Part shown: piece after piece, positions 6,974-24,585 of the stretch
Numbering within the stretch: position 1 is the first letter of the stretch
Layout: the number at the start of each line of letters is the position of its first letter
Origin: Actinomycetes bacterium
Lineage (GTDB): Bacteria > Actinomycetota > Acidimicrobiia > Acidimicrobiales > RAAP-2
NCBI GenBank assembly: GCA_021838005.1
Contig: JAKCEK010000003.1
Location: 1 to 34,184, forward strand
DNA: 34,184 nt
Direction: 5' to 3'
Program-made: the position numbers and the translations under genes
Notes under the pieces: model-generated
The model's database searches: none
What the model was told of the DNA's origin: nothing
What the model saw: the letters and a program-made list of their open reading frames with translations, nothing else

Positions 6974-7525
6974 CTACTCCGTGACCTTGAACAGGTCGCC
7001 CTCGCGCTGACGCTCGCGGTAGGCCCGCAGAGTCCCGGCCGGCACGACCTCGTCGGCGGCCTTGCCGCGCACCGCGGCCAGCTCCTCGGGCCGGCGCAGC
7101 TGCTTGAGGCCCTCGATCGTGGCGTGGGCGACGTTGATGGAGTTGGACGAGCCGAGCGACTTGGCGATGATGTCGCGCACGCCGGCCAGCTCGAGGATGG
7201 CCCGCGCGGCGCCACCGGCGATCACGCCGGTGCCCGGGGCCGCCGGCTTCATGAGGACCCGCCCGGCGCCGGCCTCGCCGATGATCGGGTAGACGATGGT
7301 CGATCCGGCGAGGGGCACCTCGAAGAGGTTCTTGCGAGCCTCCTCGATGCCCTTTTGGACCGCGAGCCCGGCCTCCTTGGCCTTGCCGTAGCCCAGGCCC
7401 ACCCGGCCCTTGCCGTCGCCGATGACCATCAGCGCGGTGAACGAGAAGCGCCGCCCGCCCTGGACGACCTTGCTGACGCGGTTCACCTTGATGGTGCGCT
7501 CTTCGAACTGCTCGACGTCGGGCAT
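6974..7525 (-). CDS. rpsE: 30S ribosomal protein S5
   Basis: Decoding-fidelity protein near the mRNA entry channel. The 183 residues contain the double-stranded-RNA-binding N-terminal domain ([40 protein letters not shown]) and the C-terminal [21 protein letters not shown]. The GGRRFSF loop, in the region where spectinomycin-resistance changes occur in other bacteria, looks wild type. Its ATG shares one base with the rplR stop (TGATG). Confidence 0.96.
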   Translation of the reverse strand: MPDVEQFEERTIKVNRVSKVVQGGRRFSFTALMVIGDGKGRVGLGYGKAKEAGLAVQKGIEEARKNLFEVPLAGSTIVYPIIGEAGAGRVLMKPAAPGTGVIAGGAARAILELAGVRDIIAKSLGSSNSINVAHATIEGLKQLRRPEELAAVRGKAADEVVPAGTLRAYRERQREGDLFKVTE

Positions 7526-7881
7526 CAGAACTCCAGTCCCTGCGCGCGCAGGGCATCGGCGAAGGCCGCGATCCGGCCGTGGTAGTCGTAGCCCCCGCGG
7601 TCGAACACGACCGCGGTGACCTGGGCCTCCTGGGCCCGACGGGCCAGGACCTCGGCGACGGCGCGGGCGCCCTCGACGTTGCCGCCGTCCACCCCGCGCA
7701 GCTCGGACTCGACCGAGGACGCCGCGGCGAGCGTGCGCCCGGCCACGTCGTCGATGATCTGGGCCGAGATGTGCCGGTTGGTCCGGCTCACCGCGACGCG
7801 CGGGCGCTCGGACGTGCCCGAGATCTTCTTGCGCAGGCGCGCGTGGCGCCGCTCGCGCAACTCTCTGGTGGTGCGTGCCAT
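7525..7881 (-). CDS. rplR: 50S ribosomal protein L18
   Basis: 5S rRNA-binding protein, 118 residues. [20 protein letters not shown] at the N terminus, [20 protein letters not shown] and [20 protein letters not shown] near the C terminus are characteristic. The start ATG shares one base with the rplF TAA, and the stop shares one base with the rpsE start, so translation is tightly coupled. Confidence 0.96.
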   Translation of the reverse strand: MARTTRELRERRHARLRKKISGTSERPRVAVSRTNRHISAQIIDDVAGRTLAAASSVESELRGVDGGNVEGARAVAEVLARRAQEAQVTAVVFDRGGYDYHGRIAAFADALRAQGLEF

Positions 7882-8420
7882 TACTTAGCGGCCTTTCCTG
7901 CCTTGCGCGCCACCCGCTCGCCCAGGTAGCGCACGCCCTTGCCCTTGTAGGGCTCGGGCTTGCGGATCTTGCGAATGTTGGCGGCCACCTGGCCGACGGT
8001 CTCCTTGTCAGCGCCCTTGACGACGATGCGCGTCGGGCTGGGGACCTCGAAGGTGACCCCGGCCGGGGCGGTGAACTTCACCGGGTGGCTGAAGCCGAGC
8101 GAGAGGTCGAGGGCGTCGGGGCCCGCGGCCGCGGCGCGGTAGCCCACGCCGATGATCTCGAGCTCCTTGCGCCACCCCGCGGTGACGCCGGTCACCATGT
8201 TGGCCACCAGGGTGCGGGTTAGCCCGTGCAGGGCCCGGTGGGCCGTCTCGTCGCTAGCGCGGGTGACGAGGAGGGTGTCCCCCTCGCGCTCGACGGCGAC
8301 GCCCGCGGGCAGCACCCGGGTCATCGTCCCGTTGGGGCCGGTCACGGTGATGGCGTCGACGGCCACGTCGACGCTCACGCCCGCGGGCACGGCGATCGGG
8401 TTGCGTCCGATGCGCGACAT
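7881..8420 (-). CDS. rplF: 50S ribosomal protein L6
   Basis: Two-domain 23S rRNA-binding protein at the factor-binding side of the large subunit, 179 residues. [15 protein letters not shown] opens the protein, and the C-terminal signature [12 protein letters not shown] is intact. The start has a strong GGAGG ribosome-binding site in the 27-nt gap behind rpsH, one of the larger gaps in this part of the operon. Confidence 0.96.
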   Translation of the reverse strand: MSRIGRNPIAVPAGVSVDVAVDAITVTGPNGTMTRVLPAGVAVEREGDTLLVTRASDETAHRALHGLTRTLVANMVTGVTAGWRKELEIIGVGYRAAAAGPDALDLSLGFSHPVKFTAPAGVTFEVPSPTRIVVKGADKETVGQVAANIRKIRKPEPYKGKGVRYLGERVARKAGKAAK

Positions 8421-8447
8421 CAGTCCTCCCTCCTCGTGGCGACGGGG

Positions 8448-8852
<405 letters not shown>

Positions 8853-8862
8853 GTCGGCCTCC

Positions 8863-9048
8863 CTACCAACTCGCCTTGGTGACGCCCGGGATCTCGCCCG
8901 CGTGCACCATCGTGCGCAGGCAGATCCGGCACAGGCCGAACTTGCGGTACACCGAGCGCGGCCGCCCACAGCGCTCGCAGCGCGTGTAGGCGCGCGTCGA
9001 GAACTTCGGGGTGCGCTGCTGCTTGATGCGAAGTGCCTTCTTGGCCAT
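8863..9048 (-). CDS. rpsZ: 30S ribosomal protein S14, zinc-binding type Z
   Basis: The 61-residue short form of S14 binds 16S rRNA in the small-subunit head. Four cysteines (C24, C27, C40, C43 in [21 protein letters not shown]) form the zinc ribbon that separates this form from the longer zinc-free Rps[21 protein letters not shown] and the end GVTKASW are typical. Many actinobacteria also carry a zinc-independent paralogue elsewhere under Zur control; none is visible here. It lies between rplE and rpsH, as usual. Confidence 0.96.
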   Translation of the reverse strand: MAKKALRIKQQRTPKFSTRAYTRCERCGRPRSVYRKFGLCRICLRTMVHAGEIPGVTKASW

Positions 9049-9050
9049 CT

Positions 9051-9614
9051 CTAGCGATTCTCCTGTCTAAAGGGGAAACCGAACGCCCGCAGGAGCGCAC
9101 GCCCCTGCTCGTCGGTCTCGGCCGACGTGACGATCGTGATGTCGAAGCCCCGGGGGGCGTCGATCTTGTCGTAGTCGATCTCCGGGAAGATCAGCTGGTC
9201 GTTGATCCCGAAGGTGTAGTTGCCCCGGCCGTCGAACGACTTGGGCGACAGGCCGCGGAAGTCCCGGATGCGCGGGATCGCCAGGCTCACGAGCCGGTCG
9301 AAGAACTCCCAGGCCCGGTCGCCGCGCAGGGTGACCTTCGCACCGATCGACTGGCCCTCGCGCAACTTGAAGCTGGCGATCGACTTCTTCGCCCGGGTCA
9401 CCACCGGCTTCTGGCCGGTGATGGCCTCGAGGTCGCGCTGGGCACCCTCGAGCAGGGAGGCCTGCTGGGTGGCCCGGCCAACGCCGGCGTTGATCACGAT
9501 CTTCTCCAGGCGGGGCACCTGCATGATGTTGGCCAGGCCGAGCTCGTCCTTGAGCTGGGCCCGGATGGTCTCGTCGAAGCGGACCTTGAGGCGCGGTCGC
9601 GTCGCGGTCGTCAT
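9051..9614 (-). CDS. rplE: 50S ribosomal protein L5
   Basis: 5S rRNA-binding protein of the central protuberance, 187 residues. The start at 9614 ([20 protein letters not shown]) overlaps the rplX stop as ATGA; the longer track ORF adds wrong-frame sequence. Signature segments are [40 protein letters not shown] and [20 protein letters not shown]. The C-terminal GFPFR is standard. Confidence 0.96.
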   Translation of the reverse strand: MTTATRPRLKVRFDETIRAQLKDELGLANIMQVPRLEKIVINAGVGRATQQASLLEGAQRDLEAITGQKPVVTRAKKSIASFKLREGQSIGAKVTLRGDRAWEFFDRLVSLAIPRIRDFRGLSPKSFDGRGNYTFGINDQLIFPEIDYDKIDAPRGFDITIVTSAETDEQGRALLRAFGFPFRQENR

Positions 9615-9916
9615 AGCACCTCTCCACACTTGCGGCAGACCCGCGTCTTGGCGCCGTCGGCCGTGTCGTAGCCGACCCGCGCCGGCCCCTTGTGCTTGTC
9701 GCACCACAGGGCCACGTTCGAGGCGTCGAGCGGCATGAGCTTGTCGATGATGCCGGCCTGCATCGTGGCGCCCTGTTGCTTGGTGGCGCGCTTGGCGATG
9801 TTGATGCCGTCCAGGATCACCTTGTTCACCTTGGGTAGGGCCTCCTCGACGCGTGCCCGCTCACCGCGGAACTTGCCCGAGAGCACCAGCACCTCGTCTC
9901 CCTTACGGATCTTCAT
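9611..9916 (-). CDS. rplX: 50S ribosomal protein L24
   Basis: Assembly-initiator protein with an N-terminal KOW motif ([17 protein letters not shown]) and a C-terminal zinc-ribbon-like CRKCG. The central [18 protein letters not shown] is diagnostic. Two starts are possible: GTG at 9919, overlapping the rplN stop as GTGA, and ATG at 9916. The GGAGG lies 4 nt before the GTG and 7 nt before the ATG, so I prefer the ATG (101 residues); the track uses the GTG. Confidence 0.94.
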   Translation of the reverse strand: MKIRKGDEVLVLSGKFRGERARVEEALPKVNKVILDGINIAKRATKQQGATMQAGIIDKLMPLDASNVALWCDKHKGPARVGYDTADGAKTRVCRKCGEVL

Positions 9917-10284
9917 CACAAAACCTCCGGGGCGAGCGAGATGATGCGCATGAACTTCTTGTCGCGCAACTCACGGCCCACGGGCCCGAAGATGCGGGTG
10001 CCCCGTGGCTGGAGCTGATCGTTGATGAGTACGGCCGCGTTCTCGTCGAACTTGATGTACGAGCCGTCCGGGCGGCGCTTCTCCTTGGCCGTGCGCACGA
10101 CGACGCAGCGCACCACGTCGCCCTTCTTCACGGCCGCGCCGGGAATGGCGTCCTTCACCGTGGCGATGAAGACGTCACCGATCGACGCGTAGCGCCGACG
10201 CGAGCCGCCGAGCACGCGGATACACAGGACCTCCTTGGCCCCGCTGTTGTCGGCCACCTTGAGCCTCGACTCCTGCTGGATCAT
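9916..10284 (-). CDS. rplN: 50S ribosomal protein L14
   Basis: The 122 residues match L14 throughout: [80 protein letters not shown]. It binds 23S rRNA at the subunit interface, contacts L19 and is the docking site of the silencing factor RsfS. Its ATG overlaps the rpsQ stop (ATGA), and its TGA overlaps the rplX start. Confidence 0.97.
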   Translation of the reverse strand: MIQQESRLKVADNSGAKEVLCIRVLGGSRRRYASIGDVFIATVKDAIPGAAVKKGDVVRCVVVRTAKEKRRPDGSYIKFDENAAVLINDQLQPRGTRIFGPVGRELRDKKFMRIISLAPEVL

Positions 10285-10547
10285 CGGGCACGCTCCACGA
10301 TCTCAGTCAGGCGCCAGCGCTTGAGCTTCGAGAGCGGGCGGGTCTCCTGGACCCGGACGCGGTCGCCAACCTTGGCCTCGTTCTTCTCGTCGTGCACGTA
10401 GAGCTTCTTCGTGCGCAGCACGGTCTTGTTGTAGCGAGGGTGGGCGACGCGCTCGTTGACGGCCACGACGAGCGTCGAGGCCATCTTGTCCGAGACGACA
10501 ATCCCCTCGCGCTCCTTGCGCGGGTTGGGGCGCGCGGCGTCGGTCAT
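10281..10547 (-). CDS. rpsQ: 30S ribosomal protein S17
   Basis: Small OB-fold 16S rRNA-binding protein, 88 residues. [39 protein letters not shown] and [20 protein letters not shown] are the conserved blocks. There is a short hydrophilic N-terminal extension ([10 protein letters not shown]). It overlaps rpmC upstream and rplN downstream by 4 nt (ATGA) each. Confidence 0.96.
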   Translation of the reverse strand: MTDAARPNPRKEREGIVVSDKMASTLVVAVNERVAHPRYNKTVLRTKKLYVHDEKNEAKVGDRVRVQETRPLSKLKRWRLTEIVERAR

Positions 10548-10780
10548 GACTGCTCCTCTCCGAGGGCCTCCGCCGCGGCGATCTCGCGCTGGCGGAGGAA
10601 GGTCGACAGCCGGGCGATGTCCTTGCGGACCTCGCCCAGGCGTGACGAGTTGTCCAACTGGCCGGTCGCCAGCTGGAAGCGCAGATTGAACAGCTCGCGC
10701 CGGGACTCGGCCAGGCGGGTGAGCAGCTCGCCGTCGCCGAGCATCTTGAGCTCGGCCACGCGGTCGCGGGTCTTAGCCAT
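10544..10780 (-). CDS. rpmC: 50S ribosomal protein L29
   Basis: Two-helix protein near the polypeptide exit tunnel, part of the docking site for trigger factor and SRP. The 78 residues include [20 protein letters not shown] and the second helix [20 protein letters not shown]. It sits in the standard position between rplP and rpsQ, sharing one base with rplP and overlapping rpsQ by 4 nt. Confidence 0.95.
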   Translation of the reverse strand: MAKTRDRVAELKMLGDGELLTRLAESRRELFNLRFQLATGQLDNSSRLGEVRKDIARLSTFLRQREIAAAEALGEEQS

Positions 10781-11217
10781 CAGATCGTCACCTCCGGGGC
10801 GCCGTGGGTGCCGGGGCGCACGACGAACTTCGCCTTGATGGGCAGCTTCTGGATGGCTCGCTCCATGGCGGCGCGCGCCAGGGCCTCATCCACGCCACCC
10901 AGCTCGAAGAGCATCCGCCCGGGCTTGACGACGGCCACCCAGAACTCGGGGTTGCCCTTGCCCGAGCCCATACGGGTCTCGGCCGGCTTCTGGGTGACGG
11001 GCTTGTCCGGGAAGACCCGGATCCACACCTTGCCGCCGCGCTTCACGTGGCGGGTCATCGCGATACGCGCCGCCTCGATCTGGCGGGCGGTCAGCCAACC
11101 GGCCTCGAGGGCCTGGATACCGAAGTCGCCGAAGTTGAGGTCGGTCCCGCCCTTGGCGTTGCCGGCCATCCGCCCCCGCATCTGCTTGCGGTGCTTGACC
11201 TTACGGGGCATCAACAT
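10780..11217 (-). CDS. rplP: 50S ribosomal protein L16
   Basis: 23S rRNA-binding protein beside the A-site tRNA elbow, 145 residues. [20 protein letters not shown] is the usual start, with AGGAG five bases upstream, so the first ATG is kept over the internal one at residue 3. [40 protein letters not shown] and [13 protein letters not shown] are characteristic. It begins 2 nt after the rpsC stop. Confidence 0.96.
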   Translation of the reverse strand: MLMPRKVKHRKQMRGRMAGNAKGGTDLNFGDFGIQALEAGWLTARQIEAARIAMTRHVKRGGKVWIRVFPDKPVTQKPAETRMGSGKGNPEFWVAVVKPGRMLFELGGVDEALARAAMERAIQKLPIKAKFVVRPGTHGAPEVTI

Positions 11218-11219
11218 GG

Positions 11220-12286
<1,067 letters not shown>

Positions 12287-12287
<1 letters not shown>

Positions 12288-12946
12288 CAGTGGCTCTCCT
12301 CCGTGGCGTCGGCCACCGTCTCGTCGCTCTCGTTCGCCCCGTCCTCGCCGGCGTCGACCTCGACCGCCTCGCCCTCGCCGGCCTCGGGGCCCTCGGACCT
12401 GGCCCCGTCGACCTCGATCTCACTGTCGGGGGTCTCGGACCCGACCGGCTCGACGATCGCCTCGGCCTCCACCGACTCGACCTCGCGCGCCGGGCGCTCG
12501 CGGCGGCGGCTCGAGGCCACGCGACGGGCCCGGCTGGCGACGGCCTGGCTGGAGCGCTCGGCGCGCAGCCGCTCGAGGGCCTCGTCGTCGAGGCGCGTCA
12601 CGATCACCGTGATGTGGCAGGAGCGCTTGCGGATCCGGCCGGCCCGTCCCCGGGCGCGCGGGCTGAAGCGCTTCATCGTGATGCCCTCGTCGGCGTAGCA
12701 GGCCGAGACGTAGAGCTCCTCGGCGACGAGGCCGTCGTTGTTCACGGCGTTGGCCACGGCCGAGGCCAGGACCTTGTCGACCACGCGGGCCGCCTCGCGG
12801 CTGGTGCCCGCGAGGATCTCGCGGGCGCTCTGGACGTCCTCGCCCCGGATGAGGTCGAGCACGACGCGGGCCTTGGTGGCCGACATCGGGAACTGGCGCA
12901 GCGTCGCTCGGGTGCCGGGACGCTCGTTGGTCTTGGGGGCCGTCAT
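12287..12946 (-). CDS. rplV: 50S ribosomal protein L22 with long acidic tail
   Basis: L22 lines the peptide exit tunnel. Residues 11-120 are the normal protein: [39 protein letters not shown], and the tunnel hairpin [20 protein letters not shown] with HITVIV. L22 proteins are usually about 110-130 residues, but this one has 219. The extra part starts with a basic stretch ([16 protein letters not shown]) and continues as about 65 very acidic residues ([20 protein letters not shown] ... DATEESH). No repeat is obvious at protein level. The stop shares one base with rpsC (TGATG), so the tail is encoded in the operon without a break. The adjacent S3 has a similar extension. Confidence 0.95.
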
Positions 12947-13225
12947 CTAGCGCCTCCCGACCTTCTCCTGGCCGGCGTGGAACTTGAAGGTCCGCGTCGG
13001 GGCGAACTCGCCCAACTTGTGGCCGACCATCGCCTCGGTCACGAAGACCGGGACGTGGCGGCGCCCGTCGTGCACCGCGAAGGTGTGCCCGACCATGTCG
13101 GGGATGATCGTCGAACGCCGACTCCAGGTCTTGACGACCCGCTTCTCGTTGGCCGCGTTCAGCGCCTCCACCTTCTTGAGCAGGTGGCCGTCGATGAAGG
13201 GGCCCTTCTTAAGGCTTCGTGACAT
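12947..13225 (-). CDS. rpsS: 30S ribosomal protein S19
   Basis: Protein of the small-subunit head that contacts S13. The 92 residues [60 protein letters not shown] and FAPTRTF follow the family exactly. A perfect GGAGGTAA ribosome-binding site overlaps the rplB stop. The stop is immediately followed by the rplV start with no spacer. Confidence 0.97.
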   Translation of the reverse strand: MSRSLKKGPFIDGHLLKKVEALNAANEKRVVKTWSRRSTIIPDMVGHTFAVHDGRRHVPVFVTEAMVGHKLGEFAPTRTFKFHAGQEKVGRR

Positions 13226-13228
13226 GGG

Positions 13229-14062
13229 TTACCTCCGCGCCCCGCGCCCGCGGCGGCGGCGAACGATGAGGGCGTCGGACGCCTTGGGCAGGCGTGTGCG
13301 GCCCTCGGGCTGACCCCACGGCGAGACCGGGTGTCGGCCACCCGAGGTCTTGCCCTCGCCACCGCCCAGGGGGTGGTCGACGGGGTTCATGGCCACGCCG
13401 CGCGTCTGGGGGCGCACGCCCTTCCAGCGGTTGCGGCCGGCCTTGCCGATCTTGATGAGCTCGTGCTCGGAGTTGCCCACGACCCCGAGGGTGGCCCGGC
13501 AGTCGATCGGGACCCGGCGCATCTCGGTCGAGGGCAGGCGCAGCGTCGCGAAGTCGCCGTCTTTGGCGACCAGCTGCACGCTCATGCCGGCGCTGCGCGC
13601 CATCTTGCCGCCCCCGCCCGGGCGCAGCTCGACGTTGTGCACCGTCGAGCCGGTCGGGATGTAGCGCAGGGGCAGGGCGTTGCCCAGGCGGATGTCGGCG
13701 CGGGGGCCGGACTCGATCCGGTCACCGACCTTGAGGCCGTTCGGGGCGAGGATGTAGCGCTTCTCGCCGTCGGCGTAGTGCACGAGGGCGATGCGGCACG
13801 TCCGATTCGGGTCGTACTCGATGGAGGCGACCTTGGCGGGGACGTGGTCCTTGTTGCGCTTGAAGTCGACCACGCGGTACTGCTGCTTGTGGCCGCCGCC
13901 GCGGTGGCGCGACGTCTTGCGGCCGTAGGCGTTGCGGCCACCGGTCTTGGGCTTGGCGCCCAGCAGCGACTTCTCGGGCCGGTCCGAGGTCAGCTCGGCG
14001 AAGTCCGAGACCGACTGGAAGCGCCGACCCGGACTGGTGGGCTTGCGGTTGCGAAGGGCCAT
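13229..14062 (-). CDS. rplB: 50S ribosomal protein L2
   Basis: Peptidyl-transferase-associated 23S rRNA-binding protein, 277 residues. Blocks seen are [40 protein letters not shown], and the catalytic-region loop [20 protein letters not shown] with its conserved histidine, followed by HPVSPWG. The gene starts 5 nt after the rplW stop. Confidence 0.97.
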   Translation of the reverse strand: MALRNRKPTSPGRRFQSVSDFAELTSDRPEKSLLGAKPKTGGRNAYGRKTSRHRGGGHKQQYRVVDFKRNKDHVPAKVASIEYDPNRTCRIALVHYADGEKRYILAPNGLKVGDRIESGPRADIRLGNALPLRYIPTGSTVHNVELRPGGGGKMARSAGMSVQLVAKDGDFATLRLPSTEMRRVPIDCRATLGVVGNSEHELIKIGKAGRNRWKGVRPQTRGVAMNPVDHPLGGGEGKTSGGRHPVSPWGQPEGRTRLPKASDALIVRRRRGRGARR

Positions 14063-14067
14063 GGTTC

Positions 14068-14358
14068 CTAGCTCTCGAACAGGTTGATGGTGTCACCGGA
14101 CTTGAGCGTCACGATCGCCCGCTTGGTGGCGGGGGTCGAGCCGACGATGCCGGTGCGGCGGTTGCGGGTGCGCTTGCCCTTGCGGTTCAGCGTGTTGACC
14201 TTGACGACGGTCACGTTGAAGGCCCGCTGGACGGCGTTGCGCACGTCGACCTTGGTCGCGGCGCGGTCGACCACGAAGGTGTAGGTGCCCGTCTCCATCT
14301 GGGCGTAGGTCTTCTCCGAGACCACCGGGCGCAGCAGGATGCTCATGGCGTCGCGCAT
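14068..14358 (-). CDS. rplW: 50S ribosomal protein L23
   Basis: Exit-tunnel rim protein that docks trigger factor and SRP. The 96 residues ([57 protein letters not shown]) are typical. The track ORF starts far upstream in the wrong frame; the ATG at 14358 shares one base with the rplD TGA. An internal ATG four codons later (MSILL) is an alternative start. Confidence 0.95.
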   Translation of the reverse strand: MRDAMSILLRPVVSEKTYAQMETGTYTFVVDRAATKVDVRNAVQRAFNVTVVKVNTLNRKGKRTRNRRTGIVGSTPATKRAIVTLKSGDTINLFES

Positions 14359-15035
14359 CAGAGGGCCTCCTTGGCGGTCGGGAGCGTGGCCTCGCTGAAC
14401 AGGACCCAGTCGCTGTTCACGACGTCGTAGGCGTTGAGCTCCCCGGCGTCGATCGTGTGGGCCTGGGGCAGGTTGGCGAAGGCCTTGGCGGCCACCGCGT
14501 CGTCGCGGCCCAGCACCACGAGCACCTTGCCCTCCAGGCCGAGCGCCACGAGGGCCGCCAGGGCGTCCCTCGTGCGCGGGGTCTCCCAGGAGGCGAAGGA
14601 GTCGACCACGGCCACGCGGTCCTCGCCGGCGCGGTCCGACAGCGCCGAGTAGAGGGCCAGGCGGATCATCTTCTTGGGCGTGCGCTGGACGTAGCCGCGG
14701 GGCTTGGGCCCGAGCGCGATCCCGCCGCCCGGGTAGTGCGGGGCGCGGATCGACCCCTGGCGCGCGCCGCCGGTCCCCTTCTGGCGGAAGGGCTTGCGCC
14801 CACCGCCGGAGACCTCGGTGCGGGTCTTGGTGGACTGGGTGCCCGCGCGCCGGGCGGCCAGCTGGGCCTTGACGACCTGGTGCATCACCGCGACGTGGGG
14901 CTCGCGCCCGAAGACCGAGGGTTCGAGGGCGACCGGGCCGAGGTCGGCCCCCTCGAGCGACCGCTTGGTCACCGAGCGCTCGACGAAGACCGGCCGGACC
15001 TTCGAGATCGGACCACGCAGCATCGCCTCGGTCAT
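14358..15035 (-). CDS. rplD: 50S ribosomal protein L4
   Basis: Exit-tunnel protein, and the autoregulator of the S10 operon in gammaproteobacteria. The 225 residues include the extended tunnel loop RRAGTQSTKTRTEVSGGGRK with PFRQKGTGGARQGSIRAPHY, and the C-terminal VVLGRDDAVAAKAFANLPQA. It starts with an ATGA overlap onto rplC, with GGAGG just upstream. No E. coli-type L4 target can be asserted; the leader of this unit is listed separately. Confidence 0.96.
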   Translation of the reverse strand: MTEAMLRGPISKVRPVFVERSVTKRSLEGADLGPVALEPSVFGREPHVAVMHQVVKAQLAARRAGTQSTKTRTEVSGGGRKPFRQKGTGGARQGSIRAPHYPGGGIALGPKPRGYVQRTPKKMIRLALYSALSDRAGEDRVAVVDSFASWETPRTRDALAALVALGLEGKVLVVLGRDDAVAAKAFANLPQAHTIDAGELNAYDVVNSDWVLFSEATLPTAKEAL

Positions 15036-15691
15036 CGCACACCTCCGGCCTTCATCGGGTTCTTCACCGAGGTCCGCAGCACGACGACCGAGCCCCGAGA
15101 GCCCGGGAGGGCCCCTTTGACCAGCAGCAGCTGGCGCTCCACGTCGACCGCGACGACTTCGAGGTTGGTCGTGGTCACCTGCTCGCCGCCGAGGCGGCCG
15201 GCCATGCGCGTGCCCTTAAAGACGCGCCCGGGCGTCGCGCAGGCGCCGATCGAGCCCGGCGCCCGGTGGTGCTTGTGGTTGCCGTGAGCGGCGCCCTGCC
15301 CGGCGAAGTTGTGGCGCTTCATCCCGCCGGCGAAGCCCTTCCCCTTGGAGACGGCCGTCGCGTCGACGCGCTCGCCCTTCTCGAAGACGTCGGCGGCGAT
15401 CTCCTGGCCGACGCTGTAGCCGACGACGTCGTCGAGGCGCAGCTCGACGAGCCCCTTGCCGGGGGTGACGCCGGCCTTGTCGAAGTGGCCCCGCTCGGGC
15501 TTGGTGAGGGCCGTGGCGCGCCGCGTGCCCCAGGTCACCTGGAGCGCGGCGTACCCCTCCTTCTCGGGGGTCTTGACCTGGACGACGCGCGCCGGGGCGA
15601 CGCGCACGACCGTGACGGGGATGGCCCGGTTCTGGTCATCCCAGACCTGGGTCATGCCCACCTTCTCACCGACGATGGCCTTGGTCGCCAC
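15032..15691 (-). CDS. rplC: 50S ribosomal protein L3
   Basis: Assembly-initiating 23S rRNA-binding protein reaching the peptidyl-transferase centre, 219 residues. [20 protein letters not shown], the [20 protein letters not shown] loop with [19 protein letters not shown] and [19 protein letters not shown] are all conserved. It starts with GTG, with GAGAGGA about 5 nt upstream. It is separated from rpsJ by an unusually long 199-nt leader that carries a candidate promoter and several hairpins. Confidence 0.96.
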   Translation of the reverse strand: MATKAIVGEKVGMTQVWDDQNRAIPVTVVRVAPARVVQVKTPEKEGYAALQVTWGTRRATALTKPERGHFDKAGVTPGKGLVELRLDDVVGYSVGQEIAADVFEKGERVDATAVSKGKGFAGGMKRHNFAGQGAAHGNHKHHRAPGSIGACATPGRVFKGTRMAGRLGGEQVTTTNLEVVAVDVERQLLLVKGALPGSRGSVVVLRTSVKNPMKAGGVR

Positions 15692-15714
15692 GCTGTCCTC
15701 TCTCTATCCCGCGC

Positions 15715-15810
15715 GTCGGCGGCGCCGACACACAGACGCTCCGTTCGAGCCAGAGCCGAACGGAGCGCGAAACTGGTCGGCCCAGCGTCCCACCGGGGTG
15801 GCAACTGGGC
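15715..15810 (-). promoter_or_regulatory. structured 5' leader of rplC (stems in series)
   Basis: Three inverted repeats lie upstream of the rplC start: GTCGGC/GCCGAC (15715-15729, 3-nt loop); a perfect 10-bp GCTCCGTTCG/CGAACGGAGC (15738-15766, 9-nt loop); and a nested GCCCAG/CTGGGC with an inner CCACC/GGTGG (15780-15810). A fourth (GCTCCC/GGGAGC, 15821-15836) lies near the predicted transcript start. None is followed by a U-run. The arrangement suggests an RNA leader controlling the L3-led operon; the ligand is unknown. Confidence 0.5.
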
Positions 15811-15841
15811 ACGTCTGCTGGCTCCCCGGGGGGAGCGGTCC

Positions 15842-15871
15842 AGCCTACACCGGAGAGGGCCGCGGGCGCAA
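15842..15871 (-). promoter_or_regulatory. candidate sigma-A promoter for the rplC operon
   Basis: TTGCGC and TAGGCT are separated by 18 nt on the minus strand. The -10 equals that proposed for rplJ; the -35 is weak and lies partly in the loop of the hairpin behind rpsJ. The predicted start near 15835 would give a leader of about 145 nt. Confidence 0.4.
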
Positions 15872-15883
15872 AGCCCGCGGTCC
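15857..15883 (-). terminator. GC-rich hairpin behind rpsJ (terminator or attenuator)
   Basis: A perfect 8-bp stem CCGCGGGC/GCCCGCGG with a 5-nt loop is extended by GG/CC pairs across one mismatch. It begins 7 nt after the rpsJ stop. No U-tract follows, so efficiency is uncertain. Confidence 0.45.
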
Positions 15884-15890
15884 CCCCGGC

Positions 15891-16214
15891 CTAGGACTGG
15901 CGGATCTTGATCTCGATGTCCACCCCGGCGGGCAGGTCGAGCCGCTGGAGCGAGTCGACCGTCTTGGCGGTGTGGTCCACGATGTCGAGCAGGCGCTTGT
16001 GCACCCGCATCTCGAAGTGCTCCCGGGAGTCCTTGTGCTTGTGCGGGCCCCGCACCACCGTGTAGCGGTGGATCTCGGTGGGCAGGGGCACCGGCCCCTG
16101 GACCCGGGCGTTGGTCCGCTCGACCGTCTGGACGATCTTCGCGGTGGACTGATCCAGGACGTGGTGGTCGAAGGCCTTCAGCCGGATCCGGATCATCTGT
16201 CGGTTGTCGGCCAT
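15891..16214 (-). CDS. rpsJ: 30S ribosomal protein S10 (NusE)
   Basis: Small-subunit head protein that also acts as NusE in antitermination with NusB and Nus[41 protein letters not shown] and [19 protein letters not shown] are diagnostic. I choose the ATG at 16214 (107 residues); the GTG at 16217 used in the track leaves only about 2 nt to the AGG. The gene begins 6 nt after the tuf stop and is followed by a strong hairpin, so S10 appears to belong to the str transcript rather than to the S10 operon it normally heads. Confidence 0.95.
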   Translation of the reverse strand: MADNRQMIRIRLKAFDHHVLDQSTAKIVQTVERTNARVQGPVPLPTEIHRYTVVRGPHKHKDSREHFEMRVHKRLLDIVDHTAKTVDSLQRLDLPAGVDIEIKIRQS

Positions 16215-16220
16215 CACCGC

Positions 16221-17408
<1,188 letters not shown>

Positions 17409-17409
17409 T

Positions 17410-17476
17410 GTCGGGGACTGACTTTCTTCTCGTGACCGCTCCCCTTGAGCGGTCGGTTCTTGCGGCCCTCCCCGAC
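17410..17476 (-). promoter_or_regulatory. nested stem-loop leader in front of tuf
   Basis: On the minus strand GTCGGGGA (17469-17476) can pair perfectly with TCCCCGAC (17410-17417). The latter ends one base before the tuf ATG. Inside this closing stem lies a second perfect 8-bp hairpin, GACCGCTC/GAGCGGTC with a 5-nt loop (17434-17454). The purine-rich GAGAAGAAAG that could serve as ribosome-binding site lies between the two stems. The geometry suggests control of tuf translation. Confidence 0.5.
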
Positions 17477-17504
17477 GACGGTTTGGACCTTGGTGTTTTC
17501 CCTC

Positions 17505-19592
<2,088 letters not shown>

Positions 19593-19601
19593 CGGGGTTC
19601 C

Positions 19602-20072
19602 TTACCAGCGGTAGTGCGCGAAGGCCTTGTTGGACTCGGCCATCTTGGCCATGTCTTCGCGTCGCTTGACGGCCGCGCCGACGCCGTTCGCGGCGTCCAT
19701 GATCTCGTTCGCCAGGCGCTCGGCCATGGTCTTCTCGCGGCGCTTCTTCGCGAAGTCGGTCAGCCAGCGGATGCCGAGCGTCGTCGAGCGACGCGGACGC
19801 ACCTCGACCGGCACCTGGTAGGTGGTGCCCCCGACGCGGCGGCTTCGCACCTCGAGCTCGGGACGGACGTTCTCCAGCGCCCGCTTGAGCGTGGCGATGG
19901 GGTCCGAGCCGGTCTTCTGCTCGACCTGCTCGAGGGCGGTGTAGACGATGCGCTCGGCGATCGTGCGCTTGCCGCGCTCGAGCACCTTGTTGATGATCTG
20001 GGTGACCAGGACCGACTTGTAGATAGGGTCGGCCGGGATCTCCCGACGGACGGCGGGGCCCTTGCGAGGCAT
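19602..20072 (-). CDS. rpsG: 30S ribosomal protein S7
   Basis: Primary binding protein of the 16S rRNA 3' domain, 156 residues. [56 protein letters not shown] and the C-terminal [13 protein letters not shown] are standard. The ATG shares one base with the rpsL TGA, so the pair is translationally coupled as in most bacteria. Confidence 0.97.
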   Translation of the reverse strand: MPRKGPAVRREIPADPIYKSVLVTQIINKVLERGKRTIAERIVYTALEQVEQKTGSDPIATLKRALENVRPELEVRSRRVGGTTYQVPVEVRPRRSTTLGIRWLTDFAKKRREKTMAERLANEIMDAANGVGAAVKRREDMAKMAESNKAFAHYRW

Positions 20073-20443
20073 CAGCTCTCCCTCTTGGCGCCGTAGCGGC
20101 TACGGGCCTGCTTGCGGTCGCGCACGCCCGAGGTGTCGAGGGCGCCGCGGATGATCTTGTAGCGCACCCCCGGCAGGTCCTTCACGCGGCCGCCGCGCAC
20201 GAGCACGATCGAGTGCTCCTGGAGGTTGTGGCCCACCCCCGGGATGTAGGCCGTGACCTCGACCCCCGAGGTCAGGCGGACGCGAGCCACCTTGCGCAGG
20301 GCCGAGTTCGGCTTCTTGGGCGTGACGGTGTGGACACGGGTGCAGACCCCACGACGCTGCGGGGCCCCCTTCAGGGCCGGCGTCTTGGTCTTACTGACCT
20401 TGGCCTGTCGGCCCTTGCGGACCAACTGCTCGATGGTGGGCAC
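20072..20443 (-). CDS. rpsL: 30S ribosomal protein S12
   Basis: Decoding-centre protein and site of classical streptomycin resistance. The true gene is the last 123 codons of a long wrong-frame track ORF. The start is the GTG at 20443 ([20 protein letters not shown]), with AGAGAGG about 6 nt upstream. Both lysine segments [20 protein letters not shown] and [11 protein letters not shown] look wild type, so no high-level streptomycin-resistance change is evident. [12 protein letters not shown] has valine where glutamate is more common. It heads the str part of the block behind its own candidate promoter. Confidence 0.96.
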   Translation of the reverse strand: MPTIEQLVRKGRQAKVSKTKTPALKGAPQRRGVCTRVHTVTPKKPNSALRKVARVRLTSGVEVTAYIPGVGHNLQEHSIVLVRGGRVKDLPGVRYKIIRGALDTSGVRDRKQARSRYGAKRES

Positions 20444-20507
20444 GCGAAACCTCTCTCGTATTTTCTCGAACTCGGGGCGCCCCGGGGCCACCCGGAGCGG
20501 ACTAGCA

Positions 20508-20537
20508 ATCCTACGCCCGTTCCCGGGGATCCGGCAA
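20508..20537 (-). promoter_or_regulatory. candidate sigma-A promoter for rpsL-rpsG-fusA-tuf
   Basis: TTGCCG and TAGGAT are spaced by 18 nt in the 113-nt gap between rpoC and rpsL. The TANNNT -10 fits actinobacterial sigma-A. The predicted start near 20501 gives a leader of about 58 nt containing the palindrome CGGGGCGCCCCG. Confidence 0.5.
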
Positions 20538-20556
20538 GCCCGGCGGACCTCGTAGC

Positions 20557-24581
<4,025 letters not shown>

Positions 24582-24585
<4 letters not shown>

